This document shows, piece after piece, positions 43,835 to 53,235 of a stretch of 64,000 nt of DNA (position 1 is the first letter of the stretch; each line of letters begins with the position of its first letter). The position numbers were made by a program, and so were the translations under genes. The stretch is from contig NZ_LT669940.1 in NCBI RefSeq assembly GCF_900128505.1, positions 1,730,764 through 1,794,763 on the forward strand, written 5' to 3'. Below the pieces are notes generated by a model. The model did no database searches. It was not told where the DNA came from and was given only the letters and a program-made list of their open reading frames with translations. Origin of the DNA: Parabacteroides timonensis (GTDB lineage Bacteria; Bacteroidota; Bacteroidia; Bacteroidales; Tannerellaceae).

Positions 43835-45358
43835 ATGATGTTAAAGACTTTTTTGAAATCGACCATCCCATTGTTTCCGCTATTATCCTTCTTCGGATTC
43901 TGGTTTTTCACAGGCATATTATATAAAGATATGTTTTATATGGCGGAACAACATAGTTTATTTGTTTTTGACCGCCAGGTTATGCAGTTTATCCTGAACC
44001 AACCGTTTGGTGAAGCGCTTTGTATAGGACGTTTCCTGCTGTTATCCTTTCATGAACCCATACTGGGTGGAATGTTACTCTCATTGATCCTGACCGCTAC
44101 GGTAGGTCTGCTTAAATATATCTTCTCTTTACAAGGGAAATGGGAATGGCTTTCCCTCCTACCCTCCATTCTGGTTATATGGTATTTAGTTCAGAAAGGC
44201 TCGAATCTTTATTACCAACAAGAACCTTCGGTTGTCTTTCTATGGCCGATTGCCTTATTATTATGTACCGGAGTTATCGCAATTTTAAAAAGATGCTTTT
44301 TCAAAAAAGAGAAACAAAAAATAACTCCTTCAAATCGTTTCTCATGGGGAATCTCTGTTCTCTTGTTCGCCACACTCTATATTTATAGCTGGACTGGCAA
44401 AGAAAATGAACGTTTAACAGCTACATCACAGCGTCTTATGCAAGAACAAGACTGGAATAGTATGATCGAAATAACACAAAAAGCCAAGCATCCAACCCGT
44501 AGCGTTGCCGCTTATCATGCCATTGCTCTCCTTCAGACCAACCAGCTACTAACCCGTTTATTCGAGATCCCTTATCAGTATCCGGATCCGGGATTAATTA
44601 ATCGCGGTGGCCAGCCGGATGACGGAACCGACCTATATCTGGCCGATTGTTGCTTCGCGACCGGACTGCTCTATCAGGCCTATCATCAGGCAATGGAACG
44701 AATGGTTATCGACGGCCCGAATTGCTATACATTGAAACAACTGTTCTTTTGTTCATTACTGAATGAGGAATATGTGCTGGCTAACAAATATTTATATCTA
44801 CTGATGCAAGTTCCCACCGAAAGAGGGTTTGTACACAAATATATGCCTCTGGTCGCTAACCCTGAGAAGATCATGACTCATCCTTATTTTAATAAAATAT
44901 TGGAATTGGTTCCTATGGAAGATCACTTCGAGCAGGAATACCGCTCACCGGTTTTTGTAGGATATAACGTACAGATAACGAACGCACGGAATTTACAGGC
45001 ATTCGAAGTATCATTGGCGGCTTGCTTATACACAAAAATATTACCGGAAACTTTCAACCGGACTCGCCCTTATGCAGGAAAACAATTACCTCCCCTGGTT
45101 GAACAGGCAATCGTCTTATATAGCCTGACCAGCAATGCTGATATTCTGAAATATTTCAAAATCAATCCGCAAACGACAAGCCGGGTAAAAGAGTTTGTTA
45201 CCCGCTACGTCAGGAATGGTTCTGTCGACCCGGATAACTTTGAAGAGTTAAGAAAGGAATATAGTAACTTCTATCCTTATTACTTTTATTGCGAAAATAT
45301 AATTAATGAAGCTGAGATGGCTAAATATCAATCATTAATGAAAGGAGGCGTCAACTAA
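43835..45358 (+). CDS. Polytopic membrane protein with large C-terminal domain (DUF6057-like?)
   Basis: 507 residues. Five to six hydrophobic helices occupy the first ~190 residues (IPLFPLLSFFGFWFFTGI, ILGGMLLSLILTATVGLL, WLSLLPSILVIWYLV, VVFLWPIALLLCTGVIAIL, WGISVLLFATLYIYSW). The remaining ~310 residues are helical and TPR-like (YHAIALLQTNQLLTRLFEIP, CCFATGLLYQAYHQAMERM). No enzymatic motif is recognised; it recalls a Bacteroidota family of unknown function (DUF6057, from memory). Its stop codon overlaps the ATG of the next gene (TAATG), so it is translationally coupled to the CxxCH/propeller lipoprotein. Together they look like a two-component envelope module. Confidence 0.8.
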   Translation: MMLKTFLKSTIPLFPLLSFFGFWFFTGILYKDMFYMAEQHSLFVFDRQVMQFILNQPFGEALCIGRFLLLSFHEPILGGMLLSLILTATVGLLKYIFSLQGKWEWLSLLPSILVIWYLVQKGSNLYYQQEPSVVFLWPIALLLCTGVIAILKRCFFKKEKQKITPSNRFSWGISVLLFATLYIYSWTGKENERLTATSQRLMQEQDWNSMIEITQKAKHPTRSVAAYHAIALLQTNQLLTRLFEIPYQYPDPGLINRGGQPDDGTDLYLADCCFATGLLYQAYHQAMERMVIDGPNCYTLKQLFFCSLLNEEYVLANKYLYLLMQVPTERGFVHKYMPLVANPEKIMTHPYFNKILELVPMEDHFEQEYRSPVFVGYNVQITNARNLQAFEVSLAACLYTKILPETFNRTRPYAGKQLPPLVEQAIVLYSLTSNADILKYFKINPQTTSRVKEFVTRYVRNGSVDPDNFEELRKEYSNFYPYYFYCENIINEAEMAKYQSLMKGGVN

Positions 45359-46884
45359 TGAAAAAACAAATAATATACATACTGAATCTGACGTTGGCAT
45401 TGCATCTTTGCCTGTTTACTGCCTGTTCGTCAAAACCCGGAGTACCTGCTGCCTATACAGATGCACAGCAATCGGTATCTATCTATCCAGACTATAAAGA
45501 TATCATCATTCCTCCTAATATAGCTCCGCTTAATTTTCTGGTACGTTCTCCCGGTAAAGAGTTCGTTGCGGTTTTAGCCGGGAAACATTCACAGTTGGAA
45601 GTATCTTCTTCCGGAACGTCTTCAATCTGTTTTAAAGAACCAGACTGGCTGGATTTTATTCGCAAGCATACAGGAGAGCCACTGAAAATGACAATCTATG
45701 CAAATACCGGGAAAGAATGGGTACGCTATCCATCCTATACAATCGGGATCGCCGACGAAAATATCGATCCTTACATTTCTTATCGTCTGATCGAACCGGG
45801 ATATTCGCTTTATCGCCAATTGGGATTATATCAACGCAACCTGACAACATTTGAGGAACAGCCTATTTACGAAAATAATCGTACGTTCGATTTCCATGAG
45901 AATCATTGCGTAAACTGCCACAACTATCAGAATTACAGTACACGGAACATGCTTTTTCATGTCCGGACGAATCATAGCGGAACAATTATTGCACGTGGAG
46001 AAAAAATCGAGAAGGTCGATTTCCGTCATGATTCGATTCTCGGTGGGGCTGTCTATCCGTCCTGGCACCCGAATAGAGATTGGATCGTGTTCTCCTCTAA
46101 TAAAACCGGACAGGCTTTCCATACGATGAACCGGGAGAAGGTTGAAGTGATAGACCAGGCTTCGGATATTATATTTTATGATATTGAACAAAAGAAAGTC
46201 AGGAATATATTCAAAACAGACAGTTTGCTGGAAACATTTCCTTGTTGGTCACCAGACGGCAACCGGATTTATTATTGTGTAGCCGACCTGAATACCTTAC
46301 GTTCAGATTCCGGGGCGATAACGATTGCTGATTTTCTACGTAAATACGATCGTTTACATTACAATATAATGAGCTTGCCCTTCGATTCCTCTTCCTGTAG
46401 TTTCGGTGAACCGGTAATAGAAGTGGATTGCTCTGCACGCGGACAAAGTGCATCCGTTCCCCGCATAAGTCCGGACGGACGGTTCCTGCTTTTCACTCAA
46501 GGCAATTATGGACAATTCCATATCTGGCATAAAAGTGCTGATCTATATGTAAAGAATTTAGAGAACGATTCCATATACCCTTTAGATGAAGCAAACAGCA
46601 AAGACGCCGACAGTTATCATAGCTGGAGCAGCAACGGCCGATGGATCGTTTTCAGTTCGCGCAGGGACGATGGCTCTTATACTCGTTTGTACATTACTTA
46701 CTTCGATAAGGAGGGACAAGCCCACAAGGCATTTCTGTTACCTCAACAAAGCCCGGAACAAAATATGACCTTACTGAAAAGTTATAACGTGCCGGAACTG
46801 ACAACAGACAAGATTAATATAATGCCGGACACCTTTAAGAAAATAATATACCAAGTTCAGGCAGAATCCGTCACTTACCATTAA
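45358..46884 (+). CDS. Lipoprotein with CxxCH motif and TolB-like (PD40) beta-propeller
   Basis: 508 residues. Lipoprotein signal with Cys23 (LFTAC). Residues ~45-175 form a beta-rich domain, CVNCHNY around residue 182 is a c-type haem-binding motif in the right sequence context (HENHCVNCHNYQNYSTRNMLFH), and the rest is a PD40 beta-propeller (SWHPNRDWIVFSSNKTG, CWSPDGNRIYYC, ISPDGRFLLFTQG, SWSSNGRWIVFSSRR). Whether haem is attached is not known; the pair of His and Met nearby could supply the distal ligand. Coupled by a one-base overlap to the membrane protein upstream. A role in electron transfer or redox sensing at the cell envelope is possible but inferred. Confidence 0.78.
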   Translation: MKKQIIYILNLTLALHLCLFTACSSKPGVPAAYTDAQQSVSIYPDYKDIIIPPNIAPLNFLVRSPGKEFVAVLAGKHSQLEVSSSGTSSICFKEPDWLDFIRKHTGEPLKMTIYANTGKEWVRYPSYTIGIADENIDPYISYRLIEPGYSLYRQLGLYQRNLTTFEEQPIYENNRTFDFHENHCVNCHNYQNYSTRNMLFHVRTNHSGTIIARGEKIEKVDFRHDSILGGAVYPSWHPNRDWIVFSSNKTGQAFHTMNREKVEVIDQASDIIFYDIEQKKVRNIFKTDSLLETFPCWSPDGNRIYYCVADLNTLRSDSGAITIADFLRKYDRLHYNIMSLPFDSSSCSFGEPVIEVDCSARGQSASVPRISPDGRFLLFTQGNYGQFHIWHKSADLYVKNLENDSIYPLDEANSKDADSYHSWSSNGRWIVFSSRRDDGSYTRLYITYFDKEGQAHKAFLLPQQSPEQNMTLLKSYNVPELTTDKINIMPDTFKKIIYQVQAESVTYH

Positions 46885-46890
46885 ATATAA

Positions 46891-46915
46891 AAGGCCCGGA
46901 GGATACCGGACCTTT
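46891..46915 (+). terminator. Terminator after the CxxCH lipoprotein
   Basis: AAGGCCCGG pairs with CCGGACCTT (one wobble), 6-nt loop, then T-rich. Confidence 0.6.
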
Positions 46916-47015
46916 CTTACCAACCTAAATTAAAAACCTAAAACTAACCATCTTTTTGCCTTAAAACATAAACGTAAACCTATACATAATTATCTAGCAT
47001 TGAAACATCCATAAT

Positions 47016-47894
47016 TTATTCGTATGCAGGCCATGCTCCCTGGTTGGAACAAACAAACGCTGCAATCTTCACGGCATACCGATGTGCCTCACTCAGTTTC
47101 ACCCCATTTAACAGAGACATTATCAGGGCAGCCGAAAATGCATCACCCGCTCCTACCGTATCGATCACTTCCACTTTCGGGGTCTGTAACGTTGAAACTT
47201 CTTCCGGTGTGTAAACCGTACTGTATGAAGCACCGGCAGTCAGTACCACCATTCTTAAGTTATAATTCTTCATAAACCAGGTAGCGATCTTCTCTTCAGA
47301 ACCTGTTAAGTCAAATAACTCTTTCAGTCGAAGTAGCTCCTCGTCATTCATCTTCAACACATTCGCCAGATAAAGCGATTCCTCTATCAATACTTTATCA
47401 TAATAGTGCTGACGCAAATTAATATCAAACAAACGATAAGCCGTGTCCGGAGCAAAAGAAAGAATTGCCTGAATAGCATCACGCGATTGTAAGGAACGCT
47501 GTCCTAATGTCCCGAAACAGATAGCATCTACACGTTCTGCCAGATCGACAGCAACCGATGTTGGCGATATATGATCCCATGCAACCCTTTCAGTAATCGT
47601 GTATTCGGGAATCCCGTCCTCTTTCAATTCAACATTGACTGTCCCGGTAGGATAAGGAACTTTATCTATCAAATACCGAATGGAATTTTTATCCAGTTCG
47701 TTCAATATCTCACGTCCGTTATCATCGTCACCAATGGCACTGATAGCATATCCCTCCGCTCCCAGACGGGAAGCATGGTAAACAAAATTGATCGGCGCAC
47801 CACCTGCTGTCTTTCCTGTAGGAAGTAAGTCCCAAAGGAGCTCACCTATACCGACTACAACCGGCTTTCTATTTTGTCGTTTCATTTGTTCCAT
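47016..47894 (-). CDS. PfkB-family carbohydrate kinase, probable fructokinase
   Basis: About 292 residues. The frame reaches 47978, but a promoter box lies at 47942-47949, so the ATG at 47894 (MEQMKRQ) or 47885 (MKRQNRK) is the likely start. Family features: GELLWDLLPTGKTAGGAPINF for substrate binding, FDINLRQHYY, and the ATP site with catalytic Asp in DTVGAGDAF. Ribokinase-type enzymes with GGAPINFV phosphorylate fructose. It follows the sugar-binding HTCS, as in Bacteroides fructan loci, but no SusCD, GH32 or transporter is near. Fructose specificity is by similarity and context. Confidence 0.85.
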   Translation of the reverse strand: MEQMKRQNRKPVVVGIGELLWDLLPTGKTAGGAPINFVYHASRLGAEGYAISAIGDDDNGREILNELDKNSIRYLIDKVPYPTGTVNVELKEDGIPEYTITERVAWDHISPTSVAVDLAERVDAICFGTLGQRSLQSRDAIQAILSFAPDTAYRLFDINLRQHYYDKVLIEESLYLANVLKMNDEELLRLKELFDLTGSEEKIATWFMKNYNLRMVVLTAGASYSTVYTPEEVSTLQTPKVEVIDTVGAGDAFSAALIMSLLNGVKLSEAHRYAVKIAAFVCSNQGAWPAYE

Positions 47895-47941
47895 TGTGCA
47901 GATATTCCACTGTTCAAATTGCTTGCTAACTTTTGATGATG

Positions 47942-47972
47942 CAAAACTAAAAGAAGGAATAAATACCGACAA
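47942..47972 (-). promoter_or_regulatory. Promoter of the fructokinase
   Basis: The minus strand reads TTG (47970-47972), 20 nt, then TAGTTTTG (47942-47949). About 47 nt separate it from ATG 47894. Confidence 0.6.
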
Positions 47973-48001
47973 TAACATATGCTACAAGATCGATAACAAT
48001 C

Positions 48002-48056
48002 GTTACATAATAAATTTAGTATCGACAACAATACACAGATGTTACATAGATGTAAC
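48002..48056. promoter_or_regulatory. Candidate HTCS operator, three GTTACAT half-sites
   Basis: A perfect palindrome GTTACAT-AG-ATGTAAC (48041-48056) and a further direct copy GTTACAT (48002-48008), lying 30-85 bp upstream of the fructokinase promoter. The half-site spacing is consistent with binding of an AraC-type dimer. Binding by the neighbouring regulator is inferred. Confidence 0.45.
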
Positions 48057-48061
48057 GAGCG

Positions 48062-50800
48062 TTATTCTTTTCCCAAATATTCGGTAGGTGTAATATTATA
48101 CAAGGCTTTAAAACATTTGGAAAAGTATGCCGGAGAGGCGAAACCGGTAGCATAGGCTACTTCATTCACATTGTATGCCTTTTGTTGTAACATGGCGGCA
48201 GCCCGCTTCAACCGATAATTCCGCAAAAAGTCGGTAGGTGTTATTCCGGCCAGTTCTTTTACTTTCCGGTAGAGGTGTACCCGGGAAAGCCCGATCATCT
48301 CACTGGCTTTCTCTATACTGAAGTCGGAGTCTGCATACGACTCTTCTATCAGTTTCATGAACTTACTCATGAATAACTCATCCATACTTTCCACCTTTCC
48401 GAATTTCATATCCGAAGAACCGGACGATTGAAATTCCTGCGCAAGTGTATCCCGTAAGCGTGCCCGTTCTTCCAGCCGTTTAACGATACGCAATTTAACT
48501 TCTTCCATATTGAAAGGCTTCTGGATATATTCATCCGCCCCACTGGCTATCCCATACATACGCTGTTTATCGTCAGACAGGGCAGTAAGCAAGATTACAG
48601 GGATATGACTGAATGCGATATCTGATTTTATCTTCTTACATAACTCATATCCATTCATTTCCGGCATCATGATATCGCTCATAACCATAGAAACATCTTC
48701 TCTTTGTAATATTTCCCAAGCCTTTATCCCATTCTCGGCCAACAGAATGCGGAAGTTCTGTTTCAGTTCTTTCTGTAAGTATGCGCCAATATCAGGATCA
48801 TCCTCAGCAATAAGAATAGTATAATCGTAAGTACGTTTTACAATCTCCTCCATTTCTTTCGTATCCAGATTGGCTACTCCACTGGACAGTTCGGTCACAG
48901 AAGGAGCAAATGTACAGGTTTCATCAAAATGAGATTTGCCTTTGGGGAGTTCGACGGTAAAGACTGTCAACTTACCGGGTGTACTTTGTACCTCGATATG
49001 TCCTTTATGCATACTGACAAATTCATAGGTAAGATGAAGACCTATGCCTGTTCCGGTTATATAATTCTGATCGCCGGTAAAGAATTGTTCAAATACGGAA
49101 GAAAGGTTTTCAGAAGGAATACCTATTCCATTATCTTCCACAGACAAAATCACATAACCTGCATGATCCTGCAAACGGATGGTCACAGTTCCCCCATCCG
49201 GGGTAAATTTAAAAGCATTTGACAACAGATTAGCTAATATCTTCTCCATTTTATCCGTATCCACCCAAAGAAGTACGGAAGGCATATCATGGTAAAAAGA
49301 ATAGTTGATCTGTTTACTCTGTGCCATATTTTCAAAATAGGACTTTACCTCCTCAACAAAGGTTACCAGTTCGACTTGCGTAACACGCATATTCATTTTA
49401 TTACTCTCCACCTTACGGAAGTCAAGCAGTTGATTGACTACACGCTTCAATCGTTCCGCATTCTTCCCGATAATATGGATATCATCGGTTAACGGCGAGT
49501 TCTCCGGCAGTTCTTTCGATAATTTATTCAGTGGCCCCAAAATAAGAGTTAGCGGTGTTTTTATTTCGTGGGACACATTGGTGAAAAATTGAAGTTTCCG
49601 GGCTGTTGCCTGTTCAATCTTACGATTGGCTATAGCCAGTTCCTCCTTTTGCTGTTCGACCTGGATATTCGTTTGTTTCAGTTCGTGATTCTTTCTTTGT
49701 ACCTTTCGATTGATATGTACCACATACAAGGCTAACAGGATCAATAACCCCATCAGCAACAGAATCATTGCTACCGAGTTTTGCAGGAAACGGTATTGTG
49801 AAAAGATCTCATCCAGGTTATTACGTTGTTTCTCGATTTGTTCCTGATAGTTAGTCAACTGTTCAGACTGCAGGTACATGGTTCCGGCATTCCCCTTATC
49901 AATCAGGGCAGACGTCAGGGCGTATTTCTTGGATACGAATTGACCGGTCAATATCTGCCAGGCCACTTTGATTGCCGTACTTCCTCCTGTCGGATACAGG
50001 AACGAAGCCGTTAAATATCCATTCCTGACAGCTTCTATTCCATGCCCCACACCCGGTAACGCATCTATACCGATAAACTTGATCCTCTCTCCTGCCTTCG
50101 GGTCTTTTGTCATAATTACTTCCCTGGCAGCCATGGCCATCAGATCGTTATGAGCATAAACGATATCGATATCGTTAAACGACCCCAAGGCCGCAACATT
50201 AGTTTTTGTTTCTTCATTATGCCACCCCCCCATCACCTCTTTCAAGGTAATAACATCATTCCCTATCAATGCATCGACAAATCCCTGGTGACGTTCGCGG
50301 GCAGAAGAAGAGCCTTTCCTCCCCCACACTTCCACAATTGTTGTCTTTTCTTTCAGTAATGAATTTACAAACAAGGCAGCAGAGCGTCCGATTTCATAAT
50401 TATCCGCTCCAATAAACGCTGTGTATTCATTCGATTCAATCTTCCGGTCGATGATAATTGTGGGTATTCCGGCCCGAAATGCTTCAACGGCAATCGGTGT
50501 CAGAGGTTTGGATTCATTTGGAGATATAATGAGAAGATCTACCTTTTGTTTGATAAACTTCTGAATATCGGCAATCTGTCTCTCGTTATCTTCCGCAGCA
50601 TCTTTTATTTTTAATTTCAGGTTAGGATAATCGGAGGCTTTCACCTGCAAATCCAGTAACATAGCCTTTTGCCAAGGATCGTTGCTGAAACATTGTGAGA
50701 CTCCTATGACATAGGTCTTTTCCTTTTCTTCCCGCTTACAAGATAAGACCAGGGAGAGAAGAAAAATCACAAAGCAGAAACGATGAATAAAAGACCTCAT
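48062..50800 (-). CDS. HTCS regulator with periplasmic sugar-binding sensor domain (fructose-type)
   Basis: 912 residues from ATG 50800 (MRSFIHRF; the longer frame is not supported). N-terminal signal, then a LacI/ribose-type periplasmic-binding domain (~27-310: VIGVSQCFSNDPWQKAMLLD, ISPNESKPLTPIAVEAFRAG, TTIVEVWGRKGSSSARERHQGF, DIVYAHNDLMA). One membrane helix (~342-362), a coiled segment, HisKA with His411 (VSHEIKTPLTL), HATPase (DNGIGIPSE, GTGIGLHL), receiver Asp709 (MSDIMMPEMNG) and AraC-type HTH. Architecture and order match BT1754 of B. thetaiotaomicron, which binds fructose directly; this identification is from memory. It lies 5' to a fructokinase on the same strand, probably its main target here. 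Confidence 0.92.
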   Translation of the reverse strand: MRSFIHRFCFVIFLLSLVLSCKREEKEKTYVIGVSQCFSNDPWQKAMLLDLQVKASDYPNLKLKIKDAAEDNERQIADIQKFIKQKVDLLIISPNESKPLTPIAVEAFRAGIPTIIIDRKIESNEYTAFIGADNYEIGRSAALFVNSLLKEKTTIVEVWGRKGSSSARERHQGFVDALIGNDVITLKEVMGGWHNEETKTNVAALGSFNDIDIVYAHNDLMAMAAREVIMTKDPKAGERIKFIGIDALPGVGHGIEAVRNGYLTASFLYPTGGSTAIKVAWQILTGQFVSKKYALTSALIDKGNAGTMYLQSEQLTNYQEQIEKQRNNLDEIFSQYRFLQNSVAMILLLMGLLILLALYVVHINRKVQRKNHELKQTNIQVEQQKEELAIANRKIEQATARKLQFFTNVSHEIKTPLTLILGPLNKLSKELPENSPLTDDIHIIGKNAERLKRVVNQLLDFRKVESNKMNMRVTQVELVTFVEEVKSYFENMAQSKQINYSFYHDMPSVLLWVDTDKMEKILANLLSNAFKFTPDGGTVTIRLQDHAGYVILSVEDNGIGIPSENLSSVFEQFFTGDQNYITGTGIGLHLTYEFVSMHKGHIEVQSTPGKLTVFTVELPKGKSHFDETCTFAPSVTELSSGVANLDTKEMEEIVKRTYDYTILIAEDDPDIGAYLQKELKQNFRILLAENGIKAWEILQREDVSMVMSDIMMPEMNGYELCKKIKSDIAFSHIPVILLTALSDDKQRMYGIASGADEYIQKPFNMEEVKLRIVKRLEERARLRDTLAQEFQSSGSSDMKFGKVESMDELFMSKFMKLIEESYADSDFSIEKASEMIGLSRVHLYRKVKELAGITPTDFLRNYRLKRAAAMLQQKAYNVNEVAYATGFASPAYFSKCFKALYNITPTEYLGKE

Positions 50801-50826
50801 GTATATGTTGATTTTTAGGTTCTGCA

Positions 50827-50858
50827 CAAATGTAAGGATTATCAGTATAACAACCAAG
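50827..50858 (-). promoter_or_regulatory. Promoter of the sugar-sensing HTCS
   Basis: The minus strand reads CTTG (50855-50858), 20 nt, then TACATTTG (50827-50834), 26 nt before the ATG. Confidence 0.6.
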
Positions 50859-50901
50859 ATTTATTTTGTACATTCGTAGCTCAAAATAAAACTTATACGA
50901 C

Positions 50902-51375
50902 ATGAAAATAATTAATGAACAGCTACTTGACGAAACAACAGCCAGAGCAAAACAATCACCCCGGCTGCGCATGAATTATAATTTTCATGAAAAGCTGGAC
51001 GATCCGGTCAACCGACTGTTAAACGCAATGGAACCGGAAACCTATATTCGCCCGCATCGTCATCTCAACCCTAATAAGGATGAAATATTCCTGCTTCTCC
51101 GTGGCAAAGCAATGCTTTTCCTTTTTGACGAAAAGGGAAACATTACCGAAAAGCTGTTACTCGATCCAAAGGCCGGATCGTATGGTGCGGAGATCGCCCC
51201 GGGTATATGGCATTGCCTGCTTGTTCTGGAGTCGGGTACTGTCGTCTATGAAGTGAAACCAGGGCCTTTTGCTCCCTTACACCCGGAAAACATGGCTCCA
51301 TGGAGCCCGGAACCGGATGATGAAACAGGTATCAGGAAATACTTGGATTATCTGTCATCCCAAATAAAGATATAA
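50902..51375 (+). CDS. WbuC-family cupin metalloprotein
   Basis: 157 residues, cytoplasmic. The N-terminal SPRLRMNYNFHEKLDDPVNRL and the cupin metal motif RPHRHLNPNKDEIFLLLRG match the WbuC family, followed by APGIWHCLLVLE and KPGPFAPLHPE. WbuC-like proteins occur near polysaccharide biosynthesis genes, but here the neighbours do not show that context. The function is unknown beyond a probable metal-dependent cupin fold. It is followed 4 nt later by a small secreted protein, so the two are co-transcribed. Confidence 0.85.
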   Translation: MKIINEQLLDETTARAKQSPRLRMNYNFHEKLDDPVNRLLNAMEPETYIRPHRHLNPNKDEIFLLLRGKAMLFLFDEKGNITEKLLLDPKAGSYGAEIAPGIWHCLLVLESGTVVYEVKPGPFAPLHPENMAPWSPEPDDETGIRKYLDYLSSQIKI

Positions 51376-51379
51376 CATC

Positions 51380-51901
51380 ATGAAACATATACTTATAATT
51401 CTCCTATCCTGTTGCTTGCTGATATCTGCATCTGTTTCTGCTACCAATCCGGATGAAGATACCTATCCAACTGCAGAAAGGCTTTTTCATATCGCCCGCA
51501 GTACCAATAAAAACTTAGTTTGCTATGACATTAATCTGGAGAATGGTAAGCTAAATACTAAATCACCGCTTAATGTCTACTGGGTGAACCGTGAAGAACG
51601 TCCGGGAGAAACAAACGGATTAAGTTATTTCCAACGTAAGATGGCTTACGGATATAAACTTGTATCGACAGGAGACGATTCGGCCGAAGTTACATTAAGT
51701 GCCTATCCTGCTAAAGTACTAACTATTTGCAGGAAGGATGGCGAATATATTTGTCTGGCTACTATCGACAACCAACAGGCAAAACTCGAATCGCTCTATG
51801 TCAAAACAAAACCAAGCAATCCGCTAGGAGTCGAATATGTAGAACTGCAAGGAATAGCGACAGACACTGGAACAAAAGTGACCGAAAGGATAAAGAAATA
51901 A
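51380..51901 (+). CDS. Small exported protein (DUF4833-like?)
   Basis: 173 residues with a signal peptide (MKHILIILLSCCLLISASVSA). The body is beta-rich: RLFHIARSTNKNLVCYDINL, YWVNREERPG, LSYFQRKMAYGYKL, then CRKDGEYICLATIDN. From memory it corresponds to DUF4833; no function is known. It starts 4 nt after the cupin stop. It ends before a strong terminator that separates it from the convergent DUF1015 gene. Confidence 0.78.
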   Translation: MKHILIILLSCCLLISASVSATNPDEDTYPTAERLFHIARSTNKNLVCYDINLENGKLNTKSPLNVYWVNREERPGETNGLSYFQRKMAYGYKLVSTGDDSAEVTLSAYPAKVLTICRKDGEYICLATIDNQQAKLESLYVKTKPSNPLGVEYVELQGIATDTGTKVTERIKK

Positions 51902-51904
51902 AAG

Positions 51905-51945
51905 AAAGCGGATATGTCAGCTATTTGAACTGCATATCCGCTTTT
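51905..51945 (+). terminator. Terminator after the small exported protein gene
   Basis: AAAGCGGATATG and CATATCCGCTTT, 12 bp perfect, loop 16 nt, T-run after. Confidence 0.85.
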
Positions 51946-51975
51946 CTATTTATAAAATATAATTTACTTATTCTT

Positions 51976-53223
51976 TTATACCAATTTATGAATAACCAGT
52001 CCCGAACGTAGTTTGGGTTCAAACCAGGTTGTCTTAGGAGGCATGATATTACCGGTATCGGCTATATCCATCAATTGTTTCATAGTGACGGGATAGAGAG
52101 CCAGGGCTACTTTCATTTCTCCACTGTCTACACGGCGTTTCAATTCGCCCAAGCCACGGATACCACCTACGAAGTCAATTCGTTTATCTGAGCGTAAGTC
52201 CTTAATACCAAGCACTTCATCCAGTATTAAATTGGAAGAAATCGTAACGTCAAGCACACCGATCGGATCATTGTCGTTGTATGTTCCCGGTTTAGCTGTC
52301 AGGGAATACCATTTACCTCCCAAATAGAGAGAGAAGTTATGCAATCCTGTCGGTTTATAGATCTCCGTACCTTTATCTTCTACTGTAAAGTTTGTAGCCA
52401 CTTTTGCCAGAAACTCTTCTTCCGTAAGTCCGTTCAGGTCTTTGACAACACGGTTATAGTCGATAATAGTCAACTGATTAGCCGGGAAACAAACAGCCAT
52501 GAAGTAGTTATATTCCTCATCTCCACGATGATTCGGGTTTTGCTTCGCTTTCTCCGCTCCTACCAAAGCTGCCGCTGCCGAACGGTGATGACCATCAGCT
52601 ATATACAATGAAGGCATCGCTTCAAATAATTCGGTGATACGAGCAATATCTTTATCTTCGTCAATGATCCAGAAAGTATGGCCAAACCCATCCAATTCTG
52701 CCACGAAGTCATATTCCGGAGCATTCGCCGTATATTTCTTTACGATAGCATCCAGTTCCGAATTGTCAGGATAAGCAAAAAATACCGGTTCGATATTGGC
52801 ATTATTCACACGAACATGCTTCATACGGTCTTCTTCTTTATCACGACGGGTCAATTCATGTTTCTTGATATTACCTTTCAGATAATCATCTACATAAGCA
52901 CATACAACCAGGCCATACTGTGTACGTCCGTTCATAGTCTGTGCATATACATAATATTGTTCCTTCTGATCCTGAACCAACCAACCTTTCTCCTGAAACA
53001 ACCGGAAGTTTTCAGCAGCCTTTTCATAAACAGCCGGATCATGTTCGTCTGTTCCTACCGGAAAATCTATTTCCGGCTTAATAATATGATATAATGACTT
53101 TTCGTTTCCTTTTGCTTCTTCACGTGCTTCTTCTGAATTCAATACATCATAAGGGCGTGAAGCGACTTCTTTTATTAAATCTTTCGGCGGACGGATGCCT
53201 TTAAAAGGTTTTATCTTTGCCAT
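51976..53223 (-). CDS. DUF1015 family protein
   Basis: 415 residues without signal peptide. It contains KIKPFKGIRPPKDL at the N-terminus, HIIKPEIDFPVG, LTRRDKEEDRMKHVRVNNANIEP, and YIADGHHRSAAAALV in the middle, the hallmarks of the DUF1015 family. It follows serA by 12 nt and is the third gene of a serC-serA-DUF1015 operon, an arrangement known in Bacteroidota. A role linked to serine metabolism is suggested by context only; related proteins have been connected to serine phosphorylation, which would fit. Confidence 0.85.
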   Translation of the reverse strand: MAKIKPFKGIRPPKDLIKEVASRPYDVLNSEEAREEAKGNEKSLYHIIKPEIDFPVGTDEHDPAVYEKAAENFRLFQEKGWLVQDQKEQYYVYAQTMNGRTQYGLVVCAYVDDYLKGNIKKHELTRRDKEEDRMKHVRVNNANIEPVFFAYPDNSELDAIVKKYTANAPEYDFVAELDGFGHTFWIIDEDKDIARITELFEAMPSLYIADGHHRSAAAALVGAEKAKQNPNHRGDEEYNYFMAVCFPANQLTIIDYNRVVKDLNGLTEEEFLAKVATNFTVEDKGTEIYKPTGLHNFSLYLGGKWYSLTAKPGTYNDNDPIGVLDVTISSNLILDEVLGIKDLRSDKRIDFVGGIRGLGELKRRVDSGEMKVALALYPVTMKQLMDIADTGNIMPPKTTWFEPKLRSGLVIHKLV

Positions 53224-53235
53224 AATGTTGCGGAT

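Noticed and set aside
47895..47978. N-terminal extension of the fructokinase
   Set aside because: It contains the promoter box at 47942-47949 and shows no conserved kinase sequence.
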